From: Coprococcus sp.
Lineage (GTDB): Bacteria; Bacillota; Clostridia; Lachnospirales; Lachnospiraceae
Length of the DNA: 55,040 nt
Reading direction: 5' to 3'
Assembly: GCA_022793995.1 (NCBI GenBank)
Contig: JAAWDY010000010.1
Location: forward strand, 1-55,040
Shown: positions 32,962 to 42,522 of the stretch, piece after piece
Position numbering within the stretch: position 1 is the stretch's first letter
Layout: every line of letters starts with the position of its first letter
Position numbers and translations under genes: made by a program
Notes under the pieces: model-generated
Seen by the model: the letters and a program-made list of their open reading frames with translations, nothing else
What the model was told of the DNA's origin: nothing
The model's database searches: none

Positions 32962-34035
32962 GTGCCAAATAAACTGATTGACATTGTGGGCGTCTCCAAA
33001 TCCTTTGGGGACAATCTGGTTTTGGACGATTTAAACCTGTATATCAGGGAGAATGAATTTCTGACTCTTTTAGGCCCGAGCGGCTGTGGGAAGACTACGC
33101 TGCTTCGGATCTTGGGCGGTTTTGAGACGCCGGATGAAGGGAAGATCATTTTTGAGGGCAAGGATATCACTTCCCTTGCGCCGAATAAGCGACAGCTTAA
33201 CACGGTTTTCCAGAAATATGCTCTTTTTACGCATATGAATATTCAAGACAATATCGCTTTTGGGCTTAAGATCAAGGGGAAACCGCAAAGCTATATCAAC
33301 GACAAAATCCGTTATGCCCTAAAGCTTGTGAATCTGGAAGGCTATGGAGACCGTTATCCAGATTCTCTAAGCGGAGGGCAGCAGCAAAGAATCGCGATTG
33401 CCCGCGCCATCGTCAATGAGCCGAAAGTCCTTCTTCTTGACGAACCTCTCGGCGCCCTTGACTTAAAGCTCCGCCAGGATATGCAGTATGAGCTGATCCG
33501 CCTGAAAAATGAACTGGGAATCACTTTCATCTATGTCACCCACGACCAGGAGGAAGCCCTGACGATGTCCGATACCATTGTGGTTATGAACCAGGGCTAC
33601 ATCCAGCAGATCGGCACGCCGGAGGATATTTACAATGAACCGGAGAATGCGTTTGTGGCGGATTTTATCGGGGACAGCAATATTTTTGACGCCATTATGG
33701 TGCGCGATAAACTTGTCCGTATCGTGGGGGTGGATTTCCCTTGTGTAGACACAGGCTTTGGGACGATGAAACCGGTCGACGCTGTCATCCGCCCGGAGGA
33801 TATCGACCTGGTAGCTCCAGAAGAGGGGCTTCTAAAGGGTATTGTCACGCACATTATCTTTAAAGGCGTCCACTACGAGATGGAAGTCACGGCAAATAAT
33901 TATGAATGGCTGGTACACAGCACCGATATGTTCCCGGTAGGTACGGAAGTTGGCATCAAGGTCGACCCTTTCGATATCCAGATTATGAAAAAACCGGAGT
34001 CTGAGGATGAGGAGGCAGTAAGCATTGAAGAATAA
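32962..34035 (+). CDS. potA: Spermidine/putrescine ABC transporter ATPase PotA
   Basis: 357 residues from a GTG at 32962 with AAGGAGG at perfect spacing. An ATG at 32941 is in frame but its reading frame contains that ribosome site. Walker [10 protein letters not shown], signature LSGGQQQR, Walker B VLLLDEP and H-loop THDQEEA are all present. The C-terminal TOBE domain includes [13 protein letters not shown]. It powers polyamine import through PotBC. It overlaps potB by 11 bp. Confidence 0.94.
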   Translation: MPNKLIDIVGVSKSFGDNLVLDDLNLYIRENEFLTLLGPSGCGKTTLLRILGGFETPDEGKIIFEGKDITSLAPNKRQLNTVFQKYALFTHMNIQDNIAFGLKIKGKPQSYINDKIRYALKLVNLEGYGDRYPDSLSGGQQQRIAIARAIVNEPKVLLLDEPLGALDLKLRQDMQYELIRLKNELGITFIYVTHDQEEALTMSDTIVVMNQGYIQQIGTPEDIYNEPENAFVADFIGDSNIFDAIMVRDKLVRIVGVDFPCVDTGFGTMKPVDAVIRPEDIDLVAPEEGLLKGIVTHIIFKGVHYEMEVTANNYEWLVHSTDMFPVGTEVGIKVDPFDIQIMKKPESEDEEAVSIEE

Positions 34036-34843
34036 AAAACCCTTGCTGGCAGGTCCCTATCTCTTCTGGGCGCTCTCCTTTATCATCATTCCGCTCTTAA
34101 TGGTCTTCTACTACGGACTGACCGACAAAAAGGGCGCTTTTACCTTGGCGAACCTTGCCCGGATTACAACGCCCGAGAACTTAAAGGCGCTGGGATTCGC
34201 CCTTCTTCTGTCCTTTATCAGCACCGTCATCTGTCTGCTCCTTGCCTATCCCCTGGCAATGATTTTAAGCGGACGGGACGTAAATCAGACCAGCTTTGTG
34301 GTGCTGATCTTCATCCTCCCCATGTGGATGAATTTCCTTCTGCGTACGCTTGCTTGGCAGAATCTTCTGGAGAAGAACGGGGTCATCAACATGGTTCTTC
34401 GGTTCTTTCATCTGCCTGCCTGGGAGATCATCAATACCCCGGGCGCCATCATTTTAGGCATGGTTTATAATTTCCTGCCTTTTATGGTCCTGCCGATCTA
34501 CAACGTACTGGTGAAAATTGATAAAGACGTCATTTTCGCCGCCAGGGATTTGGGAGCAGGGAATGTCCAGACTTTCCTGAAAATCATCCTGCCTTTGAGT
34601 ATTCCCGGCATTATCAGCGGCATTACCATGGTATTTGTTCCGGCTCTCACCACGTTCGTTATCTCGGACCTGCTGGGCGGAAGTAAGATCCTTCTCATCG
34701 GGAATGTCATTGAGCAGGAATTTCAGCAGGGAAGCAACTGGAATGTAGGCAGCGGGCTTTCCCTGGTACTGATGATATTTATCATATTCAGCATGGCACT
34801 CATTGCCAAATACGACAAGGACGGGGAGGGCACGGCATTTTAA
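34025..34843 (+). CDS. potB: Polyamine ABC transporter permease PotB
   Basis: 272 residues from a TTG start (34025) with GAGGAGG 9 nt upstream, overlapping the end of potA. Six membrane helices are visible. The coupling loop [20 protein letters not shown] contacts PotA. TTG starts together with stop overlap often mean translational coupling. It forms the membrane channel with the PotC half of the following fused protein. Confidence 0.93.
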   Translation: MKNKKPLLAGPYLFWALSFIIIPLLMVFYYGLTDKKGAFTLANLARITTPENLKALGFALLLSFISTVICLLLAYPLAMILSGRDVNQTSFVVLIFILPMWMNFLLRTLAWQNLLEKNGVINMVLRFFHLPAWEIINTPGAIILGMVYNFLPFMVLPIYNVLVKIDKDVIFAARDLGAGNVQTFLKIILPLSIPGIISGITMVFVPALTTFVISDLLGGSKILLIGNVIEQEFQQGSNWNVGSGLSLVLMIFIIFSMALIAKYDKDGEGTAF

Positions 34844-34844
34844 A

Positions 34845-36728
34845 ATGAAAAAAAAGTTACAGAACATTTATCTTTCTTTTATCATTATTTTTTTGTATGC
34901 TCCCATCGCTACTTTGATGATCCTTTCCCTCAATACCTCCCGAACCCGCGCCAGGTGGGGTGGCATTACGGGGAAATGGTATCTCTCCTTATTCCAGGAT
35001 GAGGCTATCATGGGTGCGCTTTACACAACGTTAATCATTGCCCTTCTCTCCGCGCTTATCGCCACAGTCCTCGGGACAGCGGCGGCAGTGGGAATCCAGG
35101 GGATGAAGCTTCGGTTTCGGACGGTCATGATGGGGATCACCAACATCCCTATGCTGAACGCCGACATTGTAACCGGTATCTCCATGATGCTGCTTTTTGT
35201 CGCGTTCCGCATCACAATGGGTTTTTCTACCATTTTGATCGCACATATTACGTTTAATATCCCTTATGTGATCTTAAGCGTTCTTCCCAAGCTGAAGCAG
35301 ACGAACCGTTATACCTATGAAGCGGCGCTGGATTTGGGAGCCTCCCCTTTCTATGCTTTTTTTAAGGTGATCATCCCGGATATCATGCCTGGTATCTTTT
35401 CCGGTTTCCTGCTTGCCTTCACAATGTCTCTGGATGATTTTGTCATCACCCACTTTACCAAAGGTCCCGGGATCGACACCCTCTCGACCAAGATTTACAG
35501 TGAAGTCCGCAAAGGCATCCGCCCGGAGATCTATGCGCTCTCTACGCTGATGTTTCTGACGGTTCTCTTCCTTTTAGTGATCGTCAACACAGAGCCAAAG
35601 GAGGACAAGACACAAAGAGCAAAACGACTTGAAAGAGAGTCCCGGGCCAGAAAAACCAGCCGCTTCCTGCTGACCCGCGTCATGCCTGCTATTTTGTCTG
35701 TCGTCATTATTGCAGGCGGTTTTTACTACGGTTCCCAGAACATCATTTCCGGCGATAACCAGGTCGTTGTATATAATTGGGGCGAATACCTTGACCCGGA
35801 GGTCCTGGAACTATTTGAAGAAGAAACAGGAATCAGCGTGATCTACGAAGAATTTGAGACGAATGAAATCATGTATCCTAAGGTGCAGTCCGGCGCCATC
35901 GCCTACGACGTAGTGTGCCCTTCCGACTACATGATTCAGCGGATGATCGACAATGACCTTCTCGCGGAAGTAAACTGGGAGAATGTACCGAATATTAAGA
36001 ACATTGGGAAAACCTATCTGGAGCAGTCCCGTCAATTTGACCCTGAGAATCAATATTCTGTTCCCTATTGCTGGGGTACTGTGGGTATCCTGTACAATAA
36101 GACCATGGTCGATGAACCGATTGATTCCTGGTCTGTCCTCTGGGATGAAACGTACAGGGACAGCATCCTCATGCAAAACAGCGTGCGCGATGCTTTCGGC
36201 GTAACTCTGAAATACCTGGGCTATTCCCTGAACTCTACCGACTTAGACGAGCTGACAGAAGCGCGCAATCTTCTTCTGGAACAAAAACCGCTGGTCCAGG
36301 CATACGTTGTAGACCAAGTGCGGGATAAAATGATTGGAAATGAAGCCGCCATAGGGGTTATTTACTCCGGCGAAGCCATTTATACCCAGTGGGAGAATCC
36401 CAACCTGGAATATGTTATTCCCAAAGAAGGCTCCAATGTATGGATTGACTCCTGGGTTATCCCGAAAAACGCAAGGCACAAAGAGAACGCGGAAGCTTTT
36501 ATCAATTTCCTTTGTCGCCCGGATATTGCGCTCATGAACTTTGAGTATATCACCTACTCCACTCCTAACGAGGCCGCCAGGGCGCTCATCGAAGATCCGG
36601 ATATTCGGGACAGCAAGATTGCGTTCCCCAGCGCGGAAATGTTGAAGGATTGTGAAACTTATCGTTTCCTGGGCGATGAAAACGACGCCGTCTATAATGA
36701 GCTGTGGCGGGAAGTGAAATCGAAATAA
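34845..36728 (+). CDS. potCD: PotC permease fused to PotD polyamine-binding domain
   Basis: 627 residues from the ATG at 34845 (MKKKLQNIYLSF), one base after the potB stop; an in-frame ATG at 34803 lies inside potB. Residues 1 to about 265 are a PotC permease with six helices and the EAALDLGASPFYAFFKVIIP coupling loop. A basic linker (about 265-285) leads to an extra helix (about 288-310, VMPAILSVVIIAGG), then a PotD-type extracellular binding domain (VVVYNWGEYLDPEVLELFEEE at its start, Trp/Asp-rich ligand segments later). The fusion ties one binding protein to each transporter. No separate potD or lipobox is present. Confidence 0.93.
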   Translation: MKKKLQNIYLSFIIIFLYAPIATLMILSLNTSRTRARWGGITGKWYLSLFQDEAIMGALYTTLIIALLSALIATVLGTAAAVGIQGMKLRFRTVMMGITNIPMLNADIVTGISMMLLFVAFRITMGFSTILIAHITFNIPYVILSVLPKLKQTNRYTYEAALDLGASPFYAFFKVIIPDIMPGIFSGFLLAFTMSLDDFVITHFTKGPGIDTLSTKIYSEVRKGIRPEIYALSTLMFLTVLFLLVIVNTEPKEDKTQRAKRLERESRARKTSRFLLTRVMPAILSVVIIAGGFYYGSQNIISGDNQVVVYNWGEYLDPEVLELFEEETGISVIYEEFETNEIMYPKVQSGAIAYDVVCPSDYMIQRMIDNDLLAEVNWENVPNIKNIGKTYLEQSRQFDPENQYSVPYCWGTVGILYNKTMVDEPIDSWSVLWDETYRDSILMQNSVRDAFGVTLKYLGYSLNSTDLDELTEARNLLLEQKPLVQAYVVDQVRDKMIGNEAAIGVIYSGEAIYTQWENPNLEYVIPKEGSNVWIDSWVIPKNARHKENAEAFINFLCRPDIALMNFEYITYSTPNEAARALIEDPDIRDSKIAFPSAEMLKDCETYRFLGDENDAVYNELWREVKSK

Positions 36729-36770
36729 TTGTATAATAGGAGTGCGCGATAAAATGCAGATTTACTATAA

Positions 36771-36798
36771 AGAGGGTTGCAAAAGCAACCCTCTTTTC
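36771..36798. terminator. Terminator between convergent potCD and anti-sigma genes
   Basis: AGAGGGTTGC-AAAA-GCAACCCTCT, a perfect 10-bp stem with tetraloop, followed by TTTTCT on the plus side and a shorter T-stretch on the minus side. Confidence 0.9.
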
Positions 36799-36815
36799 TA
36801 CTCGTCAACTCTTTT

Positions 36816-37631
36816 CTAATTTCCTCCGCCAGACCCGTGATGCCCGTGATGTCCATGCTGTCCGCGGTTCCCATTCCCACGATTCCCATTCCCGCATCCG
36901 CCGCTGTCGTTCATCGGTTCGTCATCCACATTACCAGCATCGTCATTCCCATTATCGCTGCCCTCTGACAGGCTGTCGATCAAATCCTGTATCTCCCGCA
37001 TCGTCATGTCTTGTACCATCTCCGGAGTAATCGAAGGGTCGAGACGCACAAGTTCCTGAAAAGCTCTGTACCTTCCGCAAGAAAGCCCCATCTCATGGGC
37101 CGCCGACGCATCTTCAGAGGACGCTCGGTAGCAGTGTGTGTTCTTGTGCCCATTGGTACATGCCCTGAGTCCGGATAGTATCTTGGAAGACTGCTTCCCG
37201 TCCGAGCCTGTGACAGTGATCGTCATAATCTCATTACCGGATAACAGGGCTTCCACTTGTTCATTGTCCATGATCTGTCCGACTGCCTCAGTATAAGTCT
37301 TATGTTTTATATCCAGCGCTTCCATTATTTCCCGCCCGGCGTCATTGAATCCATTCACCGCTATGATACGATCAAAGCGGTTCACGCTTAATTCGATGGA
37401 TGGGTTGATGTCTATACTGATCTCAGCCGTGGGTGTAAAGTAAAGCCAGCGTCCTCCAAACAAAAGGAACATAAGGCACGCGCAGACGGCCGCGCAGACG
37501 TGGTATCGGCTCTTTCTCCTCACCGCTTTTGTATATCCACGCGTCTTTCGCACAAGAAATTCCCTGGTACTGTTCTTCAATTCTTCTTCCGCATGTATGC
37601 TTCCAAAACTTTCCTTTATCCCATTATTCAT
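36816..37631 (-). CDS. RsgI-like membrane anti-sigma factor with Gly/His-rich tail
   Basis: 271 residues from the ATG at 37631, set by GGGAGG 8 nt upstream, overlapping the sigma gene by 8 bp. A basic cytoplasmic segment (1 to about 43) precedes one membrane helix (about 44-65). The extracellular part begins with TAEISIDINPSIELSVNRFDRII, the central domain of RsgI proteins, containing an Asn-Pro pair (N76-P77) at which RsgI proteins are reported to cleave themselves. The tail is disordered: acidic, Asn/Gly repeats, then GQHGHHGHHG. It probably holds the partner sigma factor at the membrane until a surface signal triggers proteolysis. The classical RsgI N-terminal sigma-binding domain is not recognisable. 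Confidence 0.75.
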   Translation of the reverse strand: MNNGIKESFGSIHAEEELKNSTREFLVRKTRGYTKAVRRKSRYHVCAAVCACLMFLLFGGRWLYFTPTAEISIDINPSIELSVNRFDRIIAVNGFNDAGREIMEALDIKHKTYTEAVGQIMDNEQVEALLSGNEIMTITVTGSDGKQSSKILSGLRACTNGHKNTHCYRASSEDASAAHEMGLSCGRYRAFQELVRLDPSITPEMVQDMTMREIQDLIDSLSEGSDNGNDDAGNVDDEPMNDSGGCGNGNRGNGNRGQHGHHGHHGSGGGN

Positions 37632-38106
37632 ACCCATCACCTCCCAGCTTCTCCCGAAGCATTTGTTTGGAACGGGTCAGGAGAGTATAAACGGTATTGA
37701 CATTCTTGCCCAAAATACTGCTGATCTGAGGAGCTGTATATTCCTCAAAATAATGCAGGTACACGACGTCCCTGTATTTCTGAGGAAGAGAAAAAACCGC
37801 TTCCAAGACTTCTCTGTGATCCTCTAAGAGCCCTACCGGCTGCTCCATGGCCTCATCCAGCGATACCGTGCGGCTGTGGAAAAAGCTTTTGAGAAGATCT
37901 TTACAGGCATTGATCGTGACCCGGATGAACCATGCTTTTTCATGTTCTTCACTTTCAAATGAAACCGAACTAAGAACATATTTCAAAAATACCGTCTGAA
38001 ATATGTCCTCGGTATCAGCGTAATTCTTTAAATATATCATACAGATCCGCCGGATGGTATCCGCGTACCGTCCGATCGCCCTATTCACATCCTGCTCGCT
38101 GCGCAT
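37624..38106 (-). CDS. ECF-like sigma-70 family factor
   Basis: 160 residues from the ATG at 38106 (MRSEQDVNRAIGRYADTI), with AAGGG 9 nt upstream; an upstream in-frame start lacks a site. Region 2 covers about 10-75 (YLKNYADTEDIFQTVFLKYV) and region 4 about 100-155 (LPQKYRDVVYLHYFEEYTAPQISSIL). Regions 1 and 3 are missing as in ECF factors. It directs RNA polymerase to its own promoters when released by the overlapping anti-sigma gene product. It follows the kinase gene by 29 bp. Confidence 0.9.
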   Translation of the reverse strand: MRSEQDVNRAIGRYADTIRRICMIYLKNYADTEDIFQTVFLKYVLSSVSFESEEHEKAWFIRVTINACKDLLKSFFHSRTVSLDEAMEQPVGLLEDHREVLEAVFSLPQKYRDVVYLHYFEEYTAPQISSILGKNVNTVYTLLTRSKQMLREKLGGDGYE

Positions 38107-38135
38107 AGTATTTCCCTTCGGCGCCAAACCCACCT

Positions 38136-39803
38136 CTAAAGTTCAAAACATCCGCCCCCGATAAATTCCCGAAGGATCGAATTGCCCGGAATATTCTCAC
38201 TTCCAATCCCAACGAAATAGTCCAGGAATTTAAGGAGCCTCTTTGCCTCTGTATATTCTTCGCAGTTCTTGTCAATGCCGAAAAGAATCGGCTCCACATA
38301 CTGCTTCAGCACCGCCAGTTCATAGAGAAGCGCGGAATTGAACATCACATCCGCCTCCTCCTGGTACGGGAAGATATTTTCTTCCTCGCCCCGGCGGACT
38401 GATTTCCACATAGCGATCGTCTCCCGCCCCGGGGTCCCCCTGGTCCTGGCGTCCCTCACGATCCGTCTCAGAAGGCGCCCGTCGGTCGAAGGGATTCGGT
38501 TATGCTCGTCAATATTCAGCTGTGTGAGTGCGCTGATATAAATCTTGAATTTATTTTCTTTCGCAATCTCGGCTGTCAGTTTATCGTTCAGGCAGTGGAT
38601 CCCTTCGATCACAAGAATATCGTTCTTTCCGAGCTGTTTATAGTTCCCTTTGTATTCTCTTTTACCGATCTTAAAGTTAAAGCTGGGAATCTCGACCCGC
38701 TTTCCTTCTAAAAGCTCCCTAAGATCCTGATTGAACTTTTTCACATCCACGGCCTCAAGGCACTCGAAATTCAGCTTTCCCTCCTCATCCAGCGGAGTGT
38801 CCTCCCGATTTACAAAATAATTGTCTACCGCGATCGGATGGGGCACAAGGCCGTTCACGCGGAGCTGGACGGAAAGTCTGTGGGAAAATGTCGTTTTCCC
38901 GGAGGAAGACGGACCCGCGATCAGAACAAACTTTTTCTCCGGCTGCGCGGCGATCTGTTCCGCGATCTGGGCGATTCGTTTCTCCTGTAGGGCTTCCTGC
39001 ACCAATATGATCTGCTGTGGATTCTCGCTAGTCGTAAAATCATTCAGAGAACCGACGTTCTCGATCCCCATACGGTCCCCGCCCTGAGTTGACTCCTTCA
39101 ATACCTGGAACAGCTTATGCCTTGGATGAAAGGGCGGCACTGTCTGAGGCGCAGACATCGTGGGCATCTGCACCACAAAACCGTCATTATAAAGATGCAG
39201 ACTGAAATATTTGAGGTATCCTGTTGAGGGCACCATATACCCATAATAATAGTCCTCAAATTCATTGATACTATAGATATTCACCTTGGACACTCTCCGG
39301 TAACGGAATAACTTCTCCTTGGCCTTCATCCCATGATGCCGGAATATCTCTGTCGCCTCGTCCGTATGTACGCTCCTTTTTTGGATCGGAAGATCCTGCG
39401 CCGCCAGCTCCCGCATTCTTGCTTCCACTTTCTCCAGGAATGACTGGTCCAGTACGACCTGCCCTCTTATGGTACAATAATACCCCTTATCCACGGAAAA
39501 ATTAATGCGGACTCTTTCTATATTTTCATGCCCCGCAGTATCGTAGACTGCTTTCACAAGAAGAAAACTCACACTGCGCCTGTATGTCTTGTGCCCCGCG
39601 TCCTCCGCCGTGGTGACAAACCGCAGGCGGCAGTCCTGCTTCACCGTCTTATGAAGCTCCTGAAGCTTCCCGTCAATAAATACCAGGACGATGTCGCTTT
39701 CATAGTCCTTCTGGTATTCCTTTGCGATGGACAGATAGGTCGTGCCTTTTGGATATTCTCTGACCTTACCGCTTATCTCGACCTGATACCTCTCTTCTTC
39801 CAT
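38136..39803 (-). CDS. TGS-domain nucleoside (uridine) kinase-like protein
   Basis: 555 residues. An N-terminal TGS domain (about 5-65) and a threonyl-tRNA-synthetase-like second domain (about 70-240) precede a uridine kinase/phosphoribulokinase domain with Walker A GPSSSGKTTF (297-306), the base-binding block VDNYFVNREDTPLDEEGKLNFE and EGIHCLND. This three-part arrangement is frequent in Clostridia and is annotated as nucleoside kinase. The role of the tRNA-synthetase-derived part is not established. GGAGAGG precedes the ATG. It begins the minus-strand kinase-sigma-anti-sigma run, although co-regulation with the sigma genes is unproven. Confidence 0.88.
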   Translation of the reverse strand: MEEERYQVEISGKVREYPKGTTYLSIAKEYQKDYESDIVLVFIDGKLQELHKTVKQDCRLRFVTTAEDAGHKTYRRSVSFLLVKAVYDTAGHENIERVRINFSVDKGYYCTIRGQVVLDQSFLEKVEARMRELAAQDLPIQKRSVHTDEATEIFRHHGMKAKEKLFRYRRVSKVNIYSINEFEDYYYGYMVPSTGYLKYFSLHLYNDGFVVQMPTMSAPQTVPPFHPRHKLFQVLKESTQGGDRMGIENVGSLNDFTTSENPQQIILVQEALQEKRIAQIAEQIAAQPEKKFVLIAGPSSSGKTTFSHRLSVQLRVNGLVPHPIAVDNYFVNREDTPLDEEGKLNFECLEAVDVKKFNQDLRELLEGKRVEIPSFNFKIGKREYKGNYKQLGKNDILVIEGIHCLNDKLTAEIAKENKFKIYISALTQLNIDEHNRIPSTDGRLLRRIVRDARTRGTPGRETIAMWKSVRRGEEENIFPYQEEADVMFNSALLYELAVLKQYVEPILFGIDKNCEEYTEAKRLLKFLDYFVGIGSENIPGNSILREFIGGGCFEL

Positions 39804-39853
39804 TTATTTCACCTCTCCTTATTATATGATGTTGGAGTCAAAAGCCCACAAAA

Positions 39854-40642
39854 CTATGATATCCAAAACGGATGGCATATCTTCGCCGTCCTCACCTCAA
39901 GCTGTGGGAATTTTTCTTCACAAAAGCGTCTCATATCTTCTACAAAAATGTGCTCGACCCCGTAGTGCCCGGCATCGATCACTGCCATGTTCTGCGCCAC
40001 TGCGTCGATCCCTTCATGATGGTCGATATCTCCCGTTATCAGGACATCCGCTCCCTTCTCTAGCGCCTGCTCGATGGCTCCTTTCCCGGATCCTGGAAAT
40101 ACGGCAATCCTTTTCACTTCCATGTCCGGGTTTCCGAACACTTTCACGCTAGGAAGCGCAAATCTTTCTTTCACAAACCTACAGCACTCCGCAAGGGTCA
40201 TCGGTCCTTTCAGATCCGCGATCCGCCCAATCCCCTGTTCTGGCATGCCGTCCCTTTCTTCGCTTGTCACCTCAAGCACAGAGGTGTTCTCAAGTCCCAG
40301 ATAGTCCCCGGCCAAATCCGCCATCCCCATCACGTCATAATTGGTATGCATGGCATAGTAGGAAATATCCTCCCGGATAAGCCGAAGAACTCTCTTTCCT
40401 ATAAAGTGCTCATCTGTGATCTGCTTCATGGCCTTGAAAATCATAGGGTGATGGGTAATCAGCATATCTGCCTTCCATTCTGCCGCCTCACTTACTGCCT
40501 CGTCCGTGGCATCAAGCGCCAGGTAAATCTTCTGCACCTCTTTATCCGCACGCCCGACCTGCAGACCTACATTGTCCCATTCCATGGCAAACCGTTTCGG
40601 ATATCTCTCCTCAATGACCTCCATTATCTCCCTGCAAAGCAT
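39854..40642 (-). CDS. Nif3-like dinuclear metal protein (DUF34)
   Basis: 262 residues. Metal-site blocks are LITHHPMIFK near residue 60, MHTNYDVM near residue 98 and VIDAGHYGVEHIFVEDM near the C-terminus, which together define the NIF3/DUF34 family (hexameric rings with two metal ions per subunit). Its reaction is debated; GTP cyclohydrolase-like and metal-handling roles have been proposed. AGGAGG precedes the ATG. It lies 24 bp after trmK in the dnaG-rpoD-trmK-nif3 order conserved across Firmicutes. Confidence 0.93.
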   Translation of the reverse strand: MLCREIMEVIEERYPKRFAMEWDNVGLQVGRADKEVQKIYLALDATDEAVSEAAEWKADMLITHHPMIFKAMKQITDEHFIGKRVLRLIREDISYYAMHTNYDVMGMADLAGDYLGLENTSVLEVTSEERDGMPEQGIGRIADLKGPMTLAECCRFVKERFALPSVKVFGNPDMEVKRIAVFPGSGKGAIEQALEKGADVLITGDIDHHEGIDAVAQNMAVIDAGHYGVEHIFVEDMRRFCEEKFPQLEVRTAKICHPFWIS

Positions 40643-40666
40643 ATGTACCCTCCTTTATGTCGTTCG

Positions 40667-41359
40667 TCATTCTGCCAGGAGCCTTGTAATCTTCTCGATC
40701 TTTTGTTCCATCTCTTCCCTCCGGGCCTGAATCCTCCCGGAATCCGCTGCGGGCAAGGACCCAAGTATCTCCCCGCAGATACGGATCTCTCGTTCAAGGT
40801 ACTGCCGGAGAATGGGATGTCGCATTTCCAAAAGACGTTTCCCGAACTCCAGCTCCTCCGGCAGGTAGCTCTCCGGCGCCCCCCTGACAACGCGCATCAA
40901 GGGGTAGAACTTTCCGTCCTCCAGCACCATATCCTCCCTCTCAATGCGCCATCCACTATCATTCAGATATTGCCTTACCTTGGCGATCTCCGACTGTGGC
41001 TGGAGAATCAGTTCATCCAGCCTCTCAGCTGTTTCCGCGCTCTCCGAAAGGATTTTTATGATAAGACCGCCGCCCATACCGGCGGCGATCATACTGTCTG
41101 CTTCTTCACTTTTCAGGTTCTTAAGCCCGTCCGAGAGCCGTGTCTTTATTCTGTCTTCTAAACCACATTTTTGGATATGATCTCTGGCGCGCTTAAGGGG
41201 CCCTTGATGAATATCCATGGCGATCGCAGACGGTGTGACGCCGCTTTCCACCAGGAAAATCGGGACATACGCGTGGTCCGTACCCACATCCGCCACACGT
41301 TTTCCCGGCGTTACCATCTCTGCGACTGCCCTCAGCCTTCTCGATAATTCTGTCATCAT
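40667..41359 (-). CDS. trmK: tRNA (adenine-22-N1)-methyltransferase
   Basis: 230 residues. The S-adenosylmethionine motif ADVGTDHAYVPIFLVESG (about 24-41) and the catalytic block MIAAGMGGGLIIKIL identify TrmK, which makes m1A22 in tRNA. A C-terminal coiled-coil (REEMEQKIEKITRLL) is typical. Its ATG overlaps the rpoD stop (TAATG), giving tight coupling with the sigma gene. Confidence 0.92.
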   Translation of the reverse strand: MMTELSRRLRAVAEMVTPGKRVADVGTDHAYVPIFLVESGVTPSAIAMDIHQGPLKRARDHIQKCGLEDRIKTRLSDGLKNLKSEEADSMIAAGMGGGLIIKILSESAETAERLDELILQPQSEIAKVRQYLNDSGWRIEREDMVLEDGKFYPLMRVVRGAPESYLPEELEFGKRLLEMRHPILRQYLEREIRICGEILGSLPAADSGRIQARREEMEQKIEKITRLLAE

Positions 41360-42483
41360 TAATCCAGATAATCCCTTAGTTTTCTGCTGCGGCTCGGATG
41401 ACGGAGCTTTCGGAGCGCCTTTGCCTCGATCTGGCGGATCCTTTCTCTTGTCACGTCAAATTCCTTGCCCACTTCTTCCAGCGTCCGCGCACGCCCATCG
41501 TTCATGCCGAACCGGAGCCTGAGGACTTTCTGTTCCCGCTCTGTCAAGGTATCCAGAACCTCGTCGAGCTGTTCTTTCAGAAGGGTCTGCGCCGCCGCTT
41601 CCGCGGGTACTGGAACATTATCGTCCTGTATAAAGTCTCCCAGATGGCTATCCTCCTCCTCGCCAATCGGCGTTTCCAAGGATACCGGTTCCTGGGAAAT
41701 CTTCAGAATCTCACGCACCCGTTCCACAGGCATGTCCAATTCCTGAGCGATCTCCTCGGGCATTGGTTCCCGCCCTAATTCCTGCAATAATTGTCTGGAC
41801 ACACGGATCAATTTATTGATCGTCTCCACCATATGGACAGGGATACGGATCGTCCGCGCCTGGTCTGCGATCGCCCGCGTGATCGCCTGGCGGATCCACC
41901 ATGTCGCATAAGTGCTGAATTTGAAGCCTTTTTGATAGTCAAACTTCTCCACAGCTTTAATAAGCCCCAGATTGCCTTCCTGAATCAGGTCAAGGAACAG
42001 CATCCCGCGCCCTACGTACCGCTTGGCAATACTCACGACCAGACGCAGGTTCGCCTCTGCCAAACGCTTCTTCGCGTCCTCATCCCCGTCCGCCATCCTC
42101 TTAGCCAGATCGATCTCTTCTTCAGCGGAGAGCAGCGGCACTTTACCGATCTCCTTCAGATACATGCGGACCGGATCCTCAATGCTGATCCCATCCGGGA
42201 CAGACAAATCGATTTTTTCCATATCGACTTCTTCTTCGTCGCTTAAGACGATCTCCATGTCCAGATCGTCGTCGTCCGCGTCATCCTCGCTTCCGCCGAT
42301 ACGGAGCACGTCGATATTGCTTGCTTCCAAATACTCGAACACCTTATCCATCTGCTCCGGCTCGATCTCCATATCGTGGAACACTTCGTTGATCTCCTGA
42401 AGCTCCAAGATATTCTTCTTCTTCTTTGCAATGGCAACCAGGTTTTTCAGCTTCTCTTCAAATTTTGCTGCGTTTTCTTCCAT
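41359..42483 (-). CDS. rpoD: Primary sigma factor SigA
   Basis: 374 residues. Region 1.1 covers about 1-85. Region 1.2 has [13 protein letters not shown]. Region 2 has [32 protein letters not shown], which recognises the -10 element. Region 4.2 near the C-terminus has [18 protein letters not shown], which recognises the -35 element. It directs RNA polymerase to housekeeping promoters of the TTGACA/TATAAT type seen throughout this window. GGAAGG precedes the ATG. It follows dnaG by 39 bp. Confidence 0.97.
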   Translation of the reverse strand: MEENAAKFEEKLKNLVAIAKKKKNILELQEINEVFHDMEIEPEQMDKVFEYLEASNIDVLRIGGSEDDADDDDLDMEIVLSDEEEVDMEKIDLSVPDGISIEDPVRMYLKEIGKVPLLSAEEEIDLAKRMADGDEDAKKRLAEANLRLVVSIAKRYVGRGMLFLDLIQEGNLGLIKAVEKFDYQKGFKFSTYATWWIRQAITRAIADQARTIRIPVHMVETINKLIRVSRQLLQELGREPMPEEIAQELDMPVERVREILKISQEPVSLETPIGEEEDSHLGDFIQDDNVPVPAEAAAQTLLKEQLDEVLDTLTEREQKVLRLRFGMNDGRARTLEEVGKEFDVTRERIRQIEAKALRKLRHPSRSRKLRDYLD

Positions 42484-42522
42484 TTAGTGTCCTTCCTCTC
42501 ATTGCTTGTTTATATTTTATCC

